From: Neotamlana nanhaiensis
GTDB taxonomy: Bacteria > Bacteroidota > Bacteroidia > Flavobacteriales > Flavobacteriaceae
Length of the DNA: 64,000 nt
NCBI RefSeq assembly: GCF_000943555.1
Contig: NZ_JTDV01000001.1
Span: forward strand, 310,001 to 374,000
Direction of reading: 5' to 3'
Position 1 is the first letter of the stretch, and each line of letters opens with the position of its first letter. The notes beneath the pieces are model-generated. The model searched no databases, had not been told where the DNA came from, and saw only the letters and a list, made by a program, of their open reading frames with translations. Positions 42,225 through 52,192 of this stretch are shown here, piece by piece. A program made the position numbers and the translations under genes.

Positions 42225-45056
42225 ATGAGCCATTTCGAAGATTTTATTGAAGTAAAAGGAGCACGCGTACACAATTTAAAAAATATTGATGTGTCTATTC
42301 CGCGCGAAAAACTTGTTGTAATTACAGGTTTATCGGGTAGTGGAAAATCGTCGTTAGCTTTCGATACTATTTATGCTGAAGGACAACGCCGTTACATTGA
42401 AACATTTTCGGCCTATGCGAGACAATTTTTAGGCGGATTGGAACGACCAGACGTTGATAAAATTGATGGCCTCTCGCCTGTTATTGCCATAGAACAAAAA
42501 ACAACCAACAAGTCGCCACGCTCTACCGTTGGTACTATTACAGAGATTTACGATTTTTTACGTTTGCTTTTTGCTCGCGCTAGTGATGCTTACAGTTATA
42601 ACACTGGTGAAAAGATGATTAGCTACAGCGACGAGCAAATTAAAGAACTCATCACCAAAGATTTTAACGGGAAACGCATTAATATTTTAGCACCTGTAAT
42701 TCGCTCCAGAAAAGGGCATTATCGCGAATTGTTCGAGCAAATTGCAAAGCAAGGTTTTGTAAAAGTGCGTACCGATGGCGAAATACGCGATATTGCTAAA
42801 GGCATGAAGCTGGATCGTTACAAAACACACGACATTGAAATTGTAATTGATCGATTAAAGGTTGATGATTCTGTAGATAACGATAAGCGCCTTACCGAAA
42901 CCATTAACACCGCCATGTATCACGGTGACGATGTGCTTTTGGTAATCGATCAAGATACCCAAGAAGCGCGCTATTTTAGTAGAAGTTTGATGTGCCCGAG
43001 TTCGGGAATTTCATACCCAAATCCGGAGCCTAATAATTTTTCGTTTAACTCACCAAAAGGTGCGTGTAGCAACTGCAATGGTATTGGTACTTTGTATCAA
43101 GTTAACGAAAGTAAAATTATTCCAGACCCAACATTATCTATTAAAAATGGAGCTTTAGCACCCCACGGACCAGAAAAAAAGAGTTGGATTTTTAAGCAAT
43201 TCGAAACCATTGCGCAACGCTTCGATTTTAAATTAACCGATGCTTACGAGGATATTCCCGAAGATGCCAAACAAATGATTTTGTATGGTGGCAATGAAAA
43301 ATTTTCGGTTGAAAGTAAAACACTTGGTGTAACCCGTGATTATAAAATAGATTTTGAAGGTGTTGCTAACTTTATCGAAAATCAGTACAACACTGCCGAA
43401 TCGACTTCACTTAAACGTTGGGCAAAAGATTATATGGATAAAGTGAAATGTCCGGTGTGTGAAGGTTCTCGTTTAAAAAAGGAATCGCTTTACTTCAAAA
43501 TCAATGAAAAAAACATAGCCGAATTAGCGAATACCGATATTGTTGAATTAGCAGATTGGTTTAAGGATTTACCCAATCATCTTTCTGAAAAACAATTACA
43601 GATTGCCGAAGAAGTTGTAAAAGAAATTAAAGCACGATTACAGTTTTTGCTAGATGTAGGTTTAAATTATTTATCATTAAACCGAAGCTCAAAATCGTTA
43701 TCTGGTGGTGAAGCGCAGCGTATTCGATTAGCAACTCAAATTGGTTCGCAACTGGTTGGCGTGTTGTATATTTTAGATGAGCCTAGTATTGGCTTGCATC
43801 AGCGTGACAACGAAAAACTCATTAATTCACTAGTGTCGTTACGCGACATTGGGAATTCGGTTATTGTGGTTGAGCATGACAAAGACATGATTGAGCGCGC
43901 CGATTTTGTAGTTGATATTGGTCCGAAAGCTGGAAAACATGGTGGTGAAATTATTAGTTTAGGCACTCCAAGCGAGCTAAAAACGCATCACACGCTTACC
44001 GCCGATTACTTAAATGGCTCTTTAGAAATTGAAGTCCCCAAAAAACGTCGCGACGGCAACGGTAATTTTTTAGAACTAAAAGGCTGCACGGGCAACAACC
44101 TTAAAAATGTATCTGTTAAATTTCCTTTAGGTAAAATGATTGGTGTTACTGGCGTTTCTGGTAGTGGAAAATCGACCTTAATAAACGAAACGCTCTACCC
44201 TATTTTAAACGCACATTACTTTAATGGTGTTAAAAAACCCATGCCATACAAAAGCATAAAAGGTTTGGAGCATATCGATAAGGTTATTGATATTAATCAA
44301 TCGCCAATAGGTAGGACACCACGAAGTAATCCTGCAACCTATACGGGTACATTTAGTGAAATTCGTGCGCTTTTCGCGAAAACACCAGAAGCCATGATTC
44401 GTGGTTACAAACCAGGTCGTTTTAGTTTTAATGTTAAAGGCGGACGATGCGAAACCTGCCAAGGTGGTGGTTTACGGGTTATTGAAATGAATTTCCTGCC
44501 AGACGTCTACGTCGATTGCGAAACTTGCCAAGGTAAACGCTTTAACCGAGAAACTTTAGAAATTCGTTATAAAGGAAAATCGATTAGTGATGTTTTAGAA
44601 ATGACTATTAACGAAGCGGTTGATTTCTTTGAGCATATTCCTAAAATTTTTAAAAAGCTAAAAACCATAAAAGATGTTGGCTTAGGCTATATCACCCTTG
44701 GGCAACAAAGCACAACCTTATCTGGCGGTGAAGCACAACGCATTAAATTAGCCACAGAACTATCAAAACGCGATACAGGAAACACTTTTTATATTTTAGA
44801 TGAACCAACTACGGGACTCCACTTTGAAGATATCCGCGTACTTATGCAAGTTTTAAATAAATTAGCAGACAAAGGAAATACGGTTTTAATTATAGAACAC
44901 AATTTAGATGTTATAAAAACCGTTGACCATATTATTGATATTGGCTACGAAGGTGGTAAAGGAGGCGGACAAGTAGTGGTTGAAGGCACTCCAGAACACG
45001 TTGCAAAACACCCCAAAAGTTACACCGCAAAATTTTTAAAGAAAGAATTAAATTAA
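42225..45056 (+). CDS. uvrA: Excinuclease ABC subunit A
   Basis: A 943-residue nucleotide excision repair ATPase. Two ABC modules: Walker [10 protein letters not shown] (about 35-43) with signature [12 protein letters not shown] (about 488), and Walker [10 protein letters not shown] (about 644) with a second [12 protein letters not shown] (about 832). Zinc-binding cysteine pairs are seen in [16 protein letters not shown] and [16 protein letters not shown]. Complete and canonical. It follows its own start after a 97-bp region divergent from the Tudor-like gene. Confidence 0.97.
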   Translation: MSHFEDFIEVKGARVHNLKNIDVSIPREKLVVITGLSGSGKSSLAFDTIYAEGQRRYIETFSAYARQFLGGLERPDVDKIDGLSPVIAIEQKTTNKSPRSTVGTITEIYDFLRLLFARASDAYSYNTGEKMISYSDEQIKELITKDFNGKRINILAPVIRSRKGHYRELFEQIAKQGFVKVRTDGEIRDIAKGMKLDRYKTHDIEIVIDRLKVDDSVDNDKRLTETINTAMYHGDDVLLVIDQDTQEARYFSRSLMCPSSGISYPNPEPNNFSFNSPKGACSNCNGIGTLYQVNESKIIPDPTLSIKNGALAPHGPEKKSWIFKQFETIAQRFDFKLTDAYEDIPEDAKQMILYGGNEKFSVESKTLGVTRDYKIDFEGVANFIENQYNTAESTSLKRWAKDYMDKVKCPVCEGSRLKKESLYFKINEKNIAELANTDIVELADWFKDLPNHLSEKQLQIAEEVVKEIKARLQFLLDVGLNYLSLNRSSKSLSGGEAQRIRLATQIGSQLVGVLYILDEPSIGLHQRDNEKLINSLVSLRDIGNSVIVVEHDKDMIERADFVVDIGPKAGKHGGEIISLGTPSELKTHHTLTADYLNGSLEIEVPKKRRDGNGNFLELKGCTGNNLKNVSVKFPLGKMIGVTGVSGSGKSTLINETLYPILNAHYFNGVKKPMPYKSIKGLEHIDKVIDINQSPIGRTPRSNPATYTGTFSEIRALFAKTPEAMIRGYKPGRFSFNVKGGRCETCQGGGLRVIEMNFLPDVYVDCETCQGKRFNRETLEIRYKGKSISDVLEMTINEAVDFFEHIPKIFKKLKTIKDVGLGYITLGQQSTTLSGGEAQRIKLATELSKRDTGNTFYILDEPTTGLHFEDIRVLMQVLNKLADKGNTVLIIEHNLDVIKTVDHIIDIGYEGGKGGGQVVVEGTPEHVAKHPKSYTAKFLKKELN

Positions 45057-45101
45057 ACTATAAAACTATCGTTAAAAATACGATAGCTTAAAACATACAT
45101 T

Positions 45102-45791
45102 ATGAGAAAAGAACAACATCACAAAGGTTGGAACGAAATAAAAACAAACGATTCTTGGGCCATTTTTAAAATTATGGGTGAATTTGTAAATGGTTACGAA
45201 AAATTGAGTAAAATAGGTCCTTGTGTTTCTATTTTTGGTTCGGCGCGAACTAAACCAGACCACAAATATTACAAACTAGCCGAAAAAGTAGCAAACAAAA
45301 TTGTTGAAGCAGGTTACGGTGTAATCACAGGTGGCGGCCCAGGCATTATGGAGGCTGGTAACAAAGGTGCGCATTTAGGAGGCGGTACATCGGTGGGATT
45401 AAACATCGATTTACCTTTCGAGCAACACGACAATCCGTATATTGATTCTGACAAAAACTTAGATTTCGATTACTTTTTTGTTCGTAAAGTTATGTTTGTA
45501 AAATACTCACAAGGTTTTGTGGTGATGCCTGGAGGTTTTGGAACACTCGATGAACTTTTTGAAGCTATTACTCTTATTCAAACGCATAAAATCGGGAAAT
45601 TTCCAATAATTTTAGTTGGTACCGATTTTTGGGAAGGCTTAATGGATTGGGTAAAAAAAACACTTTTAGATGGCTTTGGCAATATTAGCCCAAAAGATTT
45701 GGATTTAATTCATTTGGTTGACACCGAAGATGAAGTAATTTCAATATTAGATAATTTCTATAAAGAATCTGGTTTAAGCCCAAATTTTTAA
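45102..45791 (+). CDS. LOG-family protein (TIGR00730-type, nucleoside monophosphate phosphoribohydrolase)
   Basis: A 229-residue Rossmann-like protein with the LOG active-site motifs GGGPGIMEAGNKGAH (about 79-93) and PGGFGTLDELFEA (about 146-158). Family members release the base from nucleoside 5'-monophosphates, including cytokinin precursors. The longer N-terminus (about 45 residues with DSWAIFKIMGEFVNGYEKL) is the Bacteroidota subtype. A 7-bp hairpin CTATCGT / ACGATAG (45066-45086) lies between uvrA and this gene. Confidence 0.9.
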   Translation: MRKEQHHKGWNEIKTNDSWAIFKIMGEFVNGYEKLSKIGPCVSIFGSARTKPDHKYYKLAEKVANKIVEAGYGVITGGGPGIMEAGNKGAHLGGGTSVGLNIDLPFEQHDNPYIDSDKNLDFDYFFVRKVMFVKYSQGFVVMPGGFGTLDELFEAITLIQTHKIGKFPIILVGTDFWEGLMDWVKKTLLDGFGNISPKDLDLIHLVDTEDEVISILDNFYKESGLSPNF

Positions 45792-45828
45792 TCATTTAAA
45801 GTATTTACTAACAAAACGGAATAGCTCC

Positions 45829-45836
45829 TTAATTTT
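45829..45836 (+). promoter_or_regulatory. -7 box upstream of the M1-like/beta-barrel gene
   Basis: TAATTTTG matches TAnnTTTG. It overlaps the first possible TTG start (45835), so transcription from here excludes that start and supports TTG 45889. The -33 element is not clear. Confidence 0.5.
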
Positions 45837-45888
45837 GTTATATTGCAATGCCTTAAATAATTTTTTAAATTTTAATGCTTTTTATAAG

Positions 45889-48714
45889 TTGAAGTTTCGC
45901 CTATTTATTTGTTTTATTCTCTCATCATTATATTTTTCGGCTTTTAGCCAAAATAAAATCGATTTGAAGGCTAACTTCAACTTACAAGAAAAGCAAATAC
46001 AAATTTCGCAAACTATTACGTATTACAACACCTCGCAAACGGTGTTGGATACTATTTATTTAAATAATTGGGCTAACAGTTTTTCATCAAAAAAAACACC
46101 ACTGGCTAAGCGTATTGCCGAAGAATATAAAAACGATTTTCATTTAGCAAAAAACGAAGATAGAGGCTATTCGGTAATTACTTCAATTAAAGAAAACAAT
46201 AGCGATGTATTTTTTCAAGAATTAAAAAATCACCCCGATGTTGTTAAAGTGGCTCTTAATGCGCCATTAAAACCCAATGAAGCCTATCAACTAAAATTAG
46301 AATATGTAGTACAAGTACCACATTCCAAATTTACAAGCTACGGCGTTACAAACGAAGGTGATTATAATTTAAAATATTGGTACATCACTCCTGCTGTTTA
46401 CGATACCGATTGGCAATATTACAGCAATAAAAATTTAGATGATTTATTTGTACCAAAATCCGATTTAAATTTCACCATTGAAATTCCAAAAGGTTACACA
46501 TTAATTTCAGAATTAGATACCGAAAACATTGCTGAAACTAGTTCTGGACAAACTATTAATTTAGAAGGTAAAAACCGCATAAACACAAAACTTTATTTAA
46601 CGCAAAAATCTACATTTAACACCATTCAAGATGGTAATTTAGCCCTAGTTTCAAATATTGCTGATAAAAATTTAGAAGTCATTGAGAAGGTTTTAATTAC
46701 CGAAAAAATAACTAAATATTTAACCAATAAGTTTGGAGTTTATCCGCACAAAAGGCTTTTAATTTCTCAAACCGACTATAATAAAGATCCGCTTTACGGA
46801 TTAAACTTTTTACCCAACTTTTTACGCGCTTACCCCAATAGTTTTGAGTACGAAATAAAACTACTTAAAATTGCTATTCGCAACTATTTAGAAAACACTT
46901 TGCTTATAAATCCTCGAAAGGAACAATGGTTGCTCGATGGTATTCAAACTTACTATTTAATAACTTATGTTGAAGAGCATTACCCAAACATGAAGTTTTT
47001 AGGCAACTTCGCCGATATTTGGGGCATTCGTACCTTTCATGCAGCCGATATGCATTTTAACGATAAGTATAACATTGCCTTTATGCTTATGGCGCGAACC
47101 AACCGCGACCAACCGTTAAGCATGCAAAAGGATTCTTTATTAAAATTTAATAGCAACATTGCAAACAAATATAAAGCAGGTTTAGGCTTAAAATATTTAG
47201 ATGATTTTGTAAACAGTAATATTGTTGAAAATAGTATTGAAGATTTTATTAAACAAAACAAGCTTCAACCTACAACTGCCAAAAATTTTGAGGTTTTTAT
47301 AAAATCGAAAACCAATAAAAACATCGATTGGTTTTTTACCGACTATTTAACGACTAGAAAAAAGTTAGATTTTAAAATAAAAAAAGTAGTTAAAACCGAC
47401 GATTCCATTACCGTAAGTATAAAAAACAAGCGCAATAACACCATGCCAGTTTCGTTATACAGCGTGAAAAACGATACTATTGTTTCAAAAATTTGGGTTG
47501 AAAATATTGATGATGTAAAAACACTAACCATTCCCAGAAACGAAGCAAATAAACTGGTTTTAAATTACAATAATAAAATTCCCGAAGTTAACGTTCGTGA
47601 TAATTGGAAATCGTTAAAAGGCCTTAGCAACAAACCTTTGCAATTTCGACTTTTTCAAGATGTAGAAGACCCATATTACAGTCAGGTATTTTTTATGCCC
47701 ATTGTAGAATTCGATAATATTTATGATGGTTTCACTCTAGGATTGAAAGCTTATAACAAAACCGTGTTACGCAAGCTTTTTAATTACAAAATTCAACCGC
47801 AATACGCGTTTAAATCGCAATCCCTTACTGGATCGATTTCACTTTTAAAAACACATTATTTTCAAAACAGCAACTTATATTATTTAAATTATGGTATTGG
47901 TAGTAGTTACACATCTTATGCCGAAGATTTATTTGCGCGCAAAATAACGCCTTCAATAGTTTTTGGCTTCAGAGAAAACAACGATTTCCGTTCCAACAAA
48001 CGTAAACTGCTTCAATTTAGATATATTGATATTCATCGTGATAAAGATGAAAACAATGCTTTTACGTCAACCGAACCTAATTATAGTGTTTTTAATGCGC
48101 GATTTATTCATTCCAACGACAATCTCCTCAATTTCAATAAATGGTACGCAGATTTTCAATTGGGTGCAAAGTTTAGTAAGCTCTCATTTAATTACGAATA
48201 CAGAAAACTTTTTGAAAGTAACCGGCAGTTAAACATTCGCTTTTTCGCAGGAACATTTTTAAAGAATAATACCAATTTAGCTTCAAACTATTTTAGTTTC
48301 GCCCTCGACAGACCAACCGATTATTTATTCGACTACTCATATTTAGGACGCTCGGAACAATCTGGAATTTTTAGTCAGCAGTATATCGATGCCGAAGGTG
48401 GTTTTAAATCAAAATTAAACACGCCATTTGCTAACCAATGGATAACAACTTTTAATACAAGTACCACCATTTGGAATTACATTTTAGCTTACGGCGATAT
48501 CGGCGTGGTTAAAAGCAAATATAATACTTCAAAATTTGTTTACGATTCTGGGATTCGCGTTAATTTAGTAACCGATTATTTCGAAATTTACTTCCCTGTT
48601 TATTCTAATCTCGGTTGGGAAGTAAGTCAAGCACATTACGCCGAAAAAATTCGATTTAAAATCACTTTAGCGCCTCAAGCCTTATTAGGATTATTTAGAC
48701 GAAGATGGTTTTAA
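45889..48714 (+). CDS. Degenerate M1 (gluzincin)-like protein fused to an outer-membrane beta-barrel
   Basis: About 941 residues from TTG 45889, giving signal peptide KFRLFICFILSSLYFSAFSQ. Residues about 25-270 resemble the N-terminal beta domain of M1 aminopeptidases. Where HExxH is expected the sequence reads L-K-I-A-I (about 326-330), and the WLxEG motif reads WLLDG (about 347-351), so the zinc site appears lost. From about 585 to the end, amphipathic strands (NKWYADFQLGAKFSKLSFNYEY) and a terminal phenylalanine suggest a beta-barrel. Probably a surface protein with binding rather than peptidase function (inference). Confidence 0.7.
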   Translation: MKFRLFICFILSSLYFSAFSQNKIDLKANFNLQEKQIQISQTITYYNTSQTVLDTIYLNNWANSFSSKKTPLAKRIAEEYKNDFHLAKNEDRGYSVITSIKENNSDVFFQELKNHPDVVKVALNAPLKPNEAYQLKLEYVVQVPHSKFTSYGVTNEGDYNLKYWYITPAVYDTDWQYYSNKNLDDLFVPKSDLNFTIEIPKGYTLISELDTENIAETSSGQTINLEGKNRINTKLYLTQKSTFNTIQDGNLALVSNIADKNLEVIEKVLITEKITKYLTNKFGVYPHKRLLISQTDYNKDPLYGLNFLPNFLRAYPNSFEYEIKLLKIAIRNYLENTLLINPRKEQWLLDGIQTYYLITYVEEHYPNMKFLGNFADIWGIRTFHAADMHFNDKYNIAFMLMARTNRDQPLSMQKDSLLKFNSNIANKYKAGLGLKYLDDFVNSNIVENSIEDFIKQNKLQPTTAKNFEVFIKSKTNKNIDWFFTDYLTTRKKLDFKIKKVVKTDDSITVSIKNKRNNTMPVSLYSVKNDTIVSKIWVENIDDVKTLTIPRNEANKLVLNYNNKIPEVNVRDNWKSLKGLSNKPLQFRLFQDVEDPYYSQVFFMPIVEFDNIYDGFTLGLKAYNKTVLRKLFNYKIQPQYAFKSQSLTGSISLLKTHYFQNSNLYYLNYGIGSSYTSYAEDLFARKITPSIVFGFRENNDFRSNKRKLLQFRYIDIHRDKDENNAFTSTEPNYSVFNARFIHSNDNLLNFNKWYADFQLGAKFSKLSFNYEYRKLFESNRQLNIRFFAGTFLKNNTNLASNYFSFALDRPTDYLFDYSYLGRSEQSGIFSQQYIDAEGGFKSKLNTPFANQWITTFNTSTTIWNYILAYGDIGVVKSKYNTSKFVYDSGIRVNLVTDYFEIYFPVYSNLGWEVSQAHYAEKIRFKITLAPQALLGLFRRRWF

Positions 48715-48824
48715 TGAAATTAAAAAATATTCATAAATATTAATTTTCATTAAAAATAATTCAATAAAAAATCCATTTTACTTTATTTTTTACGATATTT
48801 ACAAAATATCAGATAAAGTTTTAA

Positions 48825-48855
48825 TTGCAAAATAGTTCTGTTTTCACTATTTTTG
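48825..48855 (+). promoter_or_regulatory. Promoter of the fused E1 gene
   Basis: TTG (48825-48827), 20 bp, TATTTTTG (48848-48855): a full Bacteroidota promoter, with the ATG 25 nt downstream of the box. Confidence 0.75.
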
Positions 48856-48880
48856 CACAACCTAAAAAAGCATTTACCGC

Positions 48881-51292
48881 ATGCAAACCATACCCGATTT
48901 ACAAAACAATATTTCTTTTGACGATTTTAAAACCGAAGTTCTTGCCGACTACAAAATAGCCGTAGAAAGTAGAGAATGTAGTTTACTTGGTCGTAGAGAA
49001 GTGCTTACTGGAAAAGCTAAATTCGGGATTTTTGGTGATGGTAAAGAAGTGCCGCAACTAGCCATGGCTAAGGCATTTAAAAAAGGCGATTGGCGTTCTG
49101 GGTATTACCGCGACCAAACCTTTATGATGGCGATTGGTGAATTTACTAAAGAACACTTTTTTGCAGGTTTATATGCCGATACTGATATTAAAAACGAACC
49201 CATGTCGGCTGGTCGCCAAATGGGCGGGCATTTTGTTACCCATAGTTTAGATGATAATGGTAACTGGAAAGACCTAACAAAACAATACAATTCTAGTGCC
49301 GATATTTCGCCAACAGCTGCACAAATGCCGCGATTATTAGGTTTAGCACAAGCTTCTAAAATTTTCAGACATGTTGACGGTATTAACAAATCTAAATTTT
49401 CGATAAACGGAGACGAAGTTGCTTGGGGAACCATTGGTAATGCTAGCACTAGCGAAGGCTTGTTTTTCGAAACCATAAATGCTGCAGGTGTACTACAAGT
49501 ACCTATGGTTATTAGTATTTGGGACGACGAGTACGGTATTTCGGTACATGCTAAACACCAAACTACAAAAGAAAATATTTCTGAAATTTTAAAAGGATTT
49601 CAACGCGATAAAGACCAGAAAGGTTACGAAATTTTACGTGTAAAAGGTTGGGATTATGCCAATCTTGTGGCTACTTATCAAGAGGCTGGTGCCATTGCCC
49701 GCGAGGAACATGTGCCAGTAATTATTCACGTTACCGAAGTAACACAACCACAAGGTCATTCTACTTCAGGTTCGCATGAACGCTATAAAACTCCCGAACG
49801 TTTAGCTTGGGAAAAAGAGCACGATTGTAACTTAAAAATGCGCGAATGGATTATTGAAAGTGGTATTGCTACCGAAGAAACTCTAGTTGAAATTGAGCGC
49901 AATGCAAAACGCGAGGTTCGCGAAGCAAAAAAGAATACTTGGAATACCTTTTTAAAACCAATAACTAAAGAACAGCACGAACTGGTTTCAATTTTAAAAT
50001 CTATTGAAACTAAAAGTGCTAACGGTGTGTTTATTGCTAAACTTAAAAATAGCCTAGAAGCGATTGATGAACCTACAAGAAAAGATATTTTATCGCATGG
50101 TAGAAAGGCTTTGCGCTATATTTTAAATGAAACGTTTGAGGAAAAAACCAAACTTCAACAATGGATAAATCAGATCTTTGAAAATGTACAACCTAAGTTT
50201 AGTTCTCACATTTTTTCTGAAACCGAGCATGCTAATAGCCGCATAAAAGAAGTAAAACCAACTTATAGTGATGATGCCGAATTAGTTGATGGCCGAATTA
50301 TTTTACGAGATAATTTTGATGCCATTTTCAACAACATCCCTGAAGCTTTAGTTTTTGGTGAAGATTCTGGAAACATTGGTGATGTTAATCAAGGTTTAGA
50401 AGGCTTACAAGAAAAATATGGCGAACTACGAATTGCCGATGCAGGTATTCGTGAAGCTACCATTATTGGTCAAGGTATTGGTATGTCGCTACGCGGATTA
50501 AGACCAATTGCCGAAATTCAATATCTAGATTATTTTCTTTACGCTTTACAAATTATAAGCGACGATTTAGCAACCACGCATTACCGAACCGTTGGTAAAC
50601 AAAAATCACCCTTAATAATTCGTACTCGTGGCCACCGATTAGAAGGTATTTGGCATTCGGGCTCTCCAATGGGCGGTATTTTGCATTTAGTTCGTGGCGT
50701 TAATGTTTTAGTGCCAAGAAACATGACCAAAGCCGCAGGATTTTACAATACATTAATGCAAGGCGACGATCCTGCCATTGTTGTAGAATGTTTAAACGGT
50801 TACCGCTTAAAAGAGAAAATGCCTAACAATTTAGGCGCACTTAAAACACCTATTGGCGTTGTTGAAACCATAAAAGAAGGTAACGATATTACGGTCGTTT
50901 CTTATGGTTCTACATTACGTATAGTTGAGCAAGTAGCCAAAGAATTAATAGCTGTTGGTATTGACATTGAAATTATTGATGTACAATCATTATTACCATT
51001 CGATCTTAATCAAGATATTGTAAAAAGTGTTGAAAAAACAAACCGATTAATCATTATTGATGAAGATGTTCCGGGTGGTGCTTCAGCATATATTTTAAAT
51101 GAAGTGCTAAATAATCAAAATGCTTATGAATATTTAGATAGCGCTCCAAAAACATTAAGTGCCAAAGCGCATCGTCCAGCTTACGGAAACGATGGCGATT
51201 ATTTCTCAAAACCATCTGCCGAAGATATTTTTGAAGCTATTTATAACCTCATGCACGAATCGAACCCAACTAAACATCCAAAATTACGTTAG
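48881..51292 (+). CDS. 2-oxoacid dehydrogenase E1, fused alpha and beta subunits (branched-chain type)
   Basis: An 803-residue thiamine-diphosphate enzyme. The alpha part (about 20-400) has YRDQTFMMAIGE, GRQMGGHF, the TPP-binding NGDEVAWGTIGNASTSEG (about 169-186) and GYEILRVKGWD. After a linker, the beta part (about 455-803) has VFGEDSGNIGDVNQGLEGLQEKYG, GIREATIIGQGIGMSLRGLRPIAEIQYLDY and the C-terminal VSYGSTLRIVEQVA. It decarboxylates branched-chain or related 2-oxo acids for an E2 encoded elsewhere. The single-chain form is common in Bacteroidota. Followed by a clear terminator. Confidence 0.92.
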   Translation: MQTIPDLQNNISFDDFKTEVLADYKIAVESRECSLLGRREVLTGKAKFGIFGDGKEVPQLAMAKAFKKGDWRSGYYRDQTFMMAIGEFTKEHFFAGLYADTDIKNEPMSAGRQMGGHFVTHSLDDNGNWKDLTKQYNSSADISPTAAQMPRLLGLAQASKIFRHVDGINKSKFSINGDEVAWGTIGNASTSEGLFFETINAAGVLQVPMVISIWDDEYGISVHAKHQTTKENISEILKGFQRDKDQKGYEILRVKGWDYANLVATYQEAGAIAREEHVPVIIHVTEVTQPQGHSTSGSHERYKTPERLAWEKEHDCNLKMREWIIESGIATEETLVEIERNAKREVREAKKNTWNTFLKPITKEQHELVSILKSIETKSANGVFIAKLKNSLEAIDEPTRKDILSHGRKALRYILNETFEEKTKLQQWINQIFENVQPKFSSHIFSETEHANSRIKEVKPTYSDDAELVDGRIILRDNFDAIFNNIPEALVFGEDSGNIGDVNQGLEGLQEKYGELRIADAGIREATIIGQGIGMSLRGLRPIAEIQYLDYFLYALQIISDDLATTHYRTVGKQKSPLIIRTRGHRLEGIWHSGSPMGGILHLVRGVNVLVPRNMTKAAGFYNTLMQGDDPAIVVECLNGYRLKEKMPNNLGALKTPIGVVETIKEGNDITVVSYGSTLRIVEQVAKELIAVGIDIEIIDVQSLLPFDLNQDIVKSVEKTNRLIIIDEDVPGGASAYILNEVLNNQNAYEYLDSAPKTLSAKAHRPAYGNDGDYFSKPSAEDIFEAIYNLMHESNPTKHPKLR

Positions 51293-51315
51293 TAATATTC
51301 GATAATAAAAACAGA

Positions 51316-51345
51316 TAACCATCGCTTTTGCCGATGGTTTTTTTA
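51316..51345 (+). terminator. Intrinsic terminator after the E1 gene
   Basis: Stem AACCATCG / CGATGGTT (8 bp) with a 7-nt loop and seven T, about 24 nt beyond the stop codon. Confidence 0.88.
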
Positions 51346-51365
51346 TATTTATAAAAATCAAAATT

Positions 51366-51629
51366 ATGGATAAAGATTCGCCTTTAATTACTCGAGATTG
51401 GTTAGCAATAGAACGCACAAAACTTGCTAACGAACGTACATTTTTAGCGTATTTTAGAACCTTCATTGTATTTTTAGGTACAGGAATAACCGTACTAAAA
51501 TTAGAGTTTTTCGCCGAAATGAAACCTTTTGGCATTATTTTACTTCTAACTTCTCCCATTATTTTAATTATAGGTTTAGTTCGTCTTTTTGCGGTAAAAC
51601 GCACTATAAAAAAACATTACAAGGTATAA
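51366..51629 (+). CDS. DUF202-domain membrane protein
   Basis: An 87-residue protein matching DUF202: RDWLAIERTKLANERTFLAYFRTFIVFLGTGITVLK (about 10-45) and a second membrane helix (about 56-76) ending in basic residues. Members are small inner-membrane proteins (YidH-like); function unknown. Its stop is directly followed by the ATG of the next gene, so the two form one transcription unit. Confidence 0.85.
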   Translation: MDKDSPLITRDWLAIERTKLANERTFLAYFRTFIVFLGTGITVLKLEFFAEMKPFGIILLLTSPIILIIGLVRLFAVKRTIKKHYKV

Positions 51630-52100
51630 ATGAAAGCCGCTACTATAAAAGATATTAAAACCGAACTCAATGAGCTTTCAACTAAAGAATTACAAGATTT
51701 ATGTTTACGGTTATCACGTTTTAAATTAGAAAACAAAGAACTACTCACCTACTTACTTTTTGACTCACACAACGAATCGCAATACATTGAAAACGTAAAA
51801 AATTATATAGACACCGAATTTTTAGCCATTAACACCAAAAGTATTTTTTACATAAAAAAAAGTGTTCGTAAAATATTAAAAAACGTAAAAAAATATATCC
51901 GCTATTCACAAAACAAAGCCACCGAAGCGGAACTACTTATATATTTCTGCAAAAAGCTAAAACATTTTAAACCTAGCATAAAACGGAGTACACAGCTTCA
52001 AAATTTATATAACAGGCAATTATTACAAGCAAAAAAACGTATTGATACACTTCACGAAGATTTGCAATACGATTACAACTTACTTATTGAAAAACTGTAA
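51630..52100 (+). CDS. Conserved hypothetical, all-helical basic protein
   Basis: A 156-residue soluble protein that I do not recognise. It is strongly lysine rich and predicted all helical: IKTELNELSTKELQDLCLRLSRFKLENKELLTYLLFD at the N-terminus, a central KKSVRKILKNVKKYIRYSQNKATEAELLIYFCKKLK, and a C-terminal coiled-coil-like QLLQAKKRIDTLHEDLQYDYN. Starts at the base after the DUF202 stop. Basic charge and helix repeats could suit nucleic-acid or lipid-head contact, but nothing specific can be said. Confidence 0.72.
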   Translation: MKAATIKDIKTELNELSTKELQDLCLRLSRFKLENKELLTYLLFDSHNESQYIENVKNYIDTEFLAINTKSIFYIKKSVRKILKNVKKYIRYSQNKATEAELLIYFCKKLKHFKPSIKRSTQLQNLYNRQLLQAKKRIDTLHEDLQYDYNLLIEKL

Positions 52101-52146
52101 ATCTTAAAAAAAGCTGAAAAACTTAACATAGATTCACAATAAATTA

Positions 52147-52188
52147 ACACAATTAAATTTTACACAATTTAATTGTGTTTTAAATTTG
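52147..52188 (+). promoter_or_regulatory. OhrR operator and promoter
   Basis: ACACAATT-T-AATTGTGT is a perfect 17-bp palindrome (52162-52178); an extra half-site ACACAATT lies at 52147-52154. The palindrome is just upstream of the -7 box TAAATTTG (52181-52188), which is 4 nt before the ATG. MarR/OhrR repressors bind such AT-rich palindromes between the promoter elements. Confidence 0.75.
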
Positions 52189-52192
52189 TATC

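Noticed and set aside
45102-45791. LOG protein as part of a nucleotide-signal defence system.
   Set aside because: No TIR, SMODS/CBASS, SIR2 or other defence partner is next to it; uvrA and a surface protein flank it. No defence island is seen anywhere in the window.
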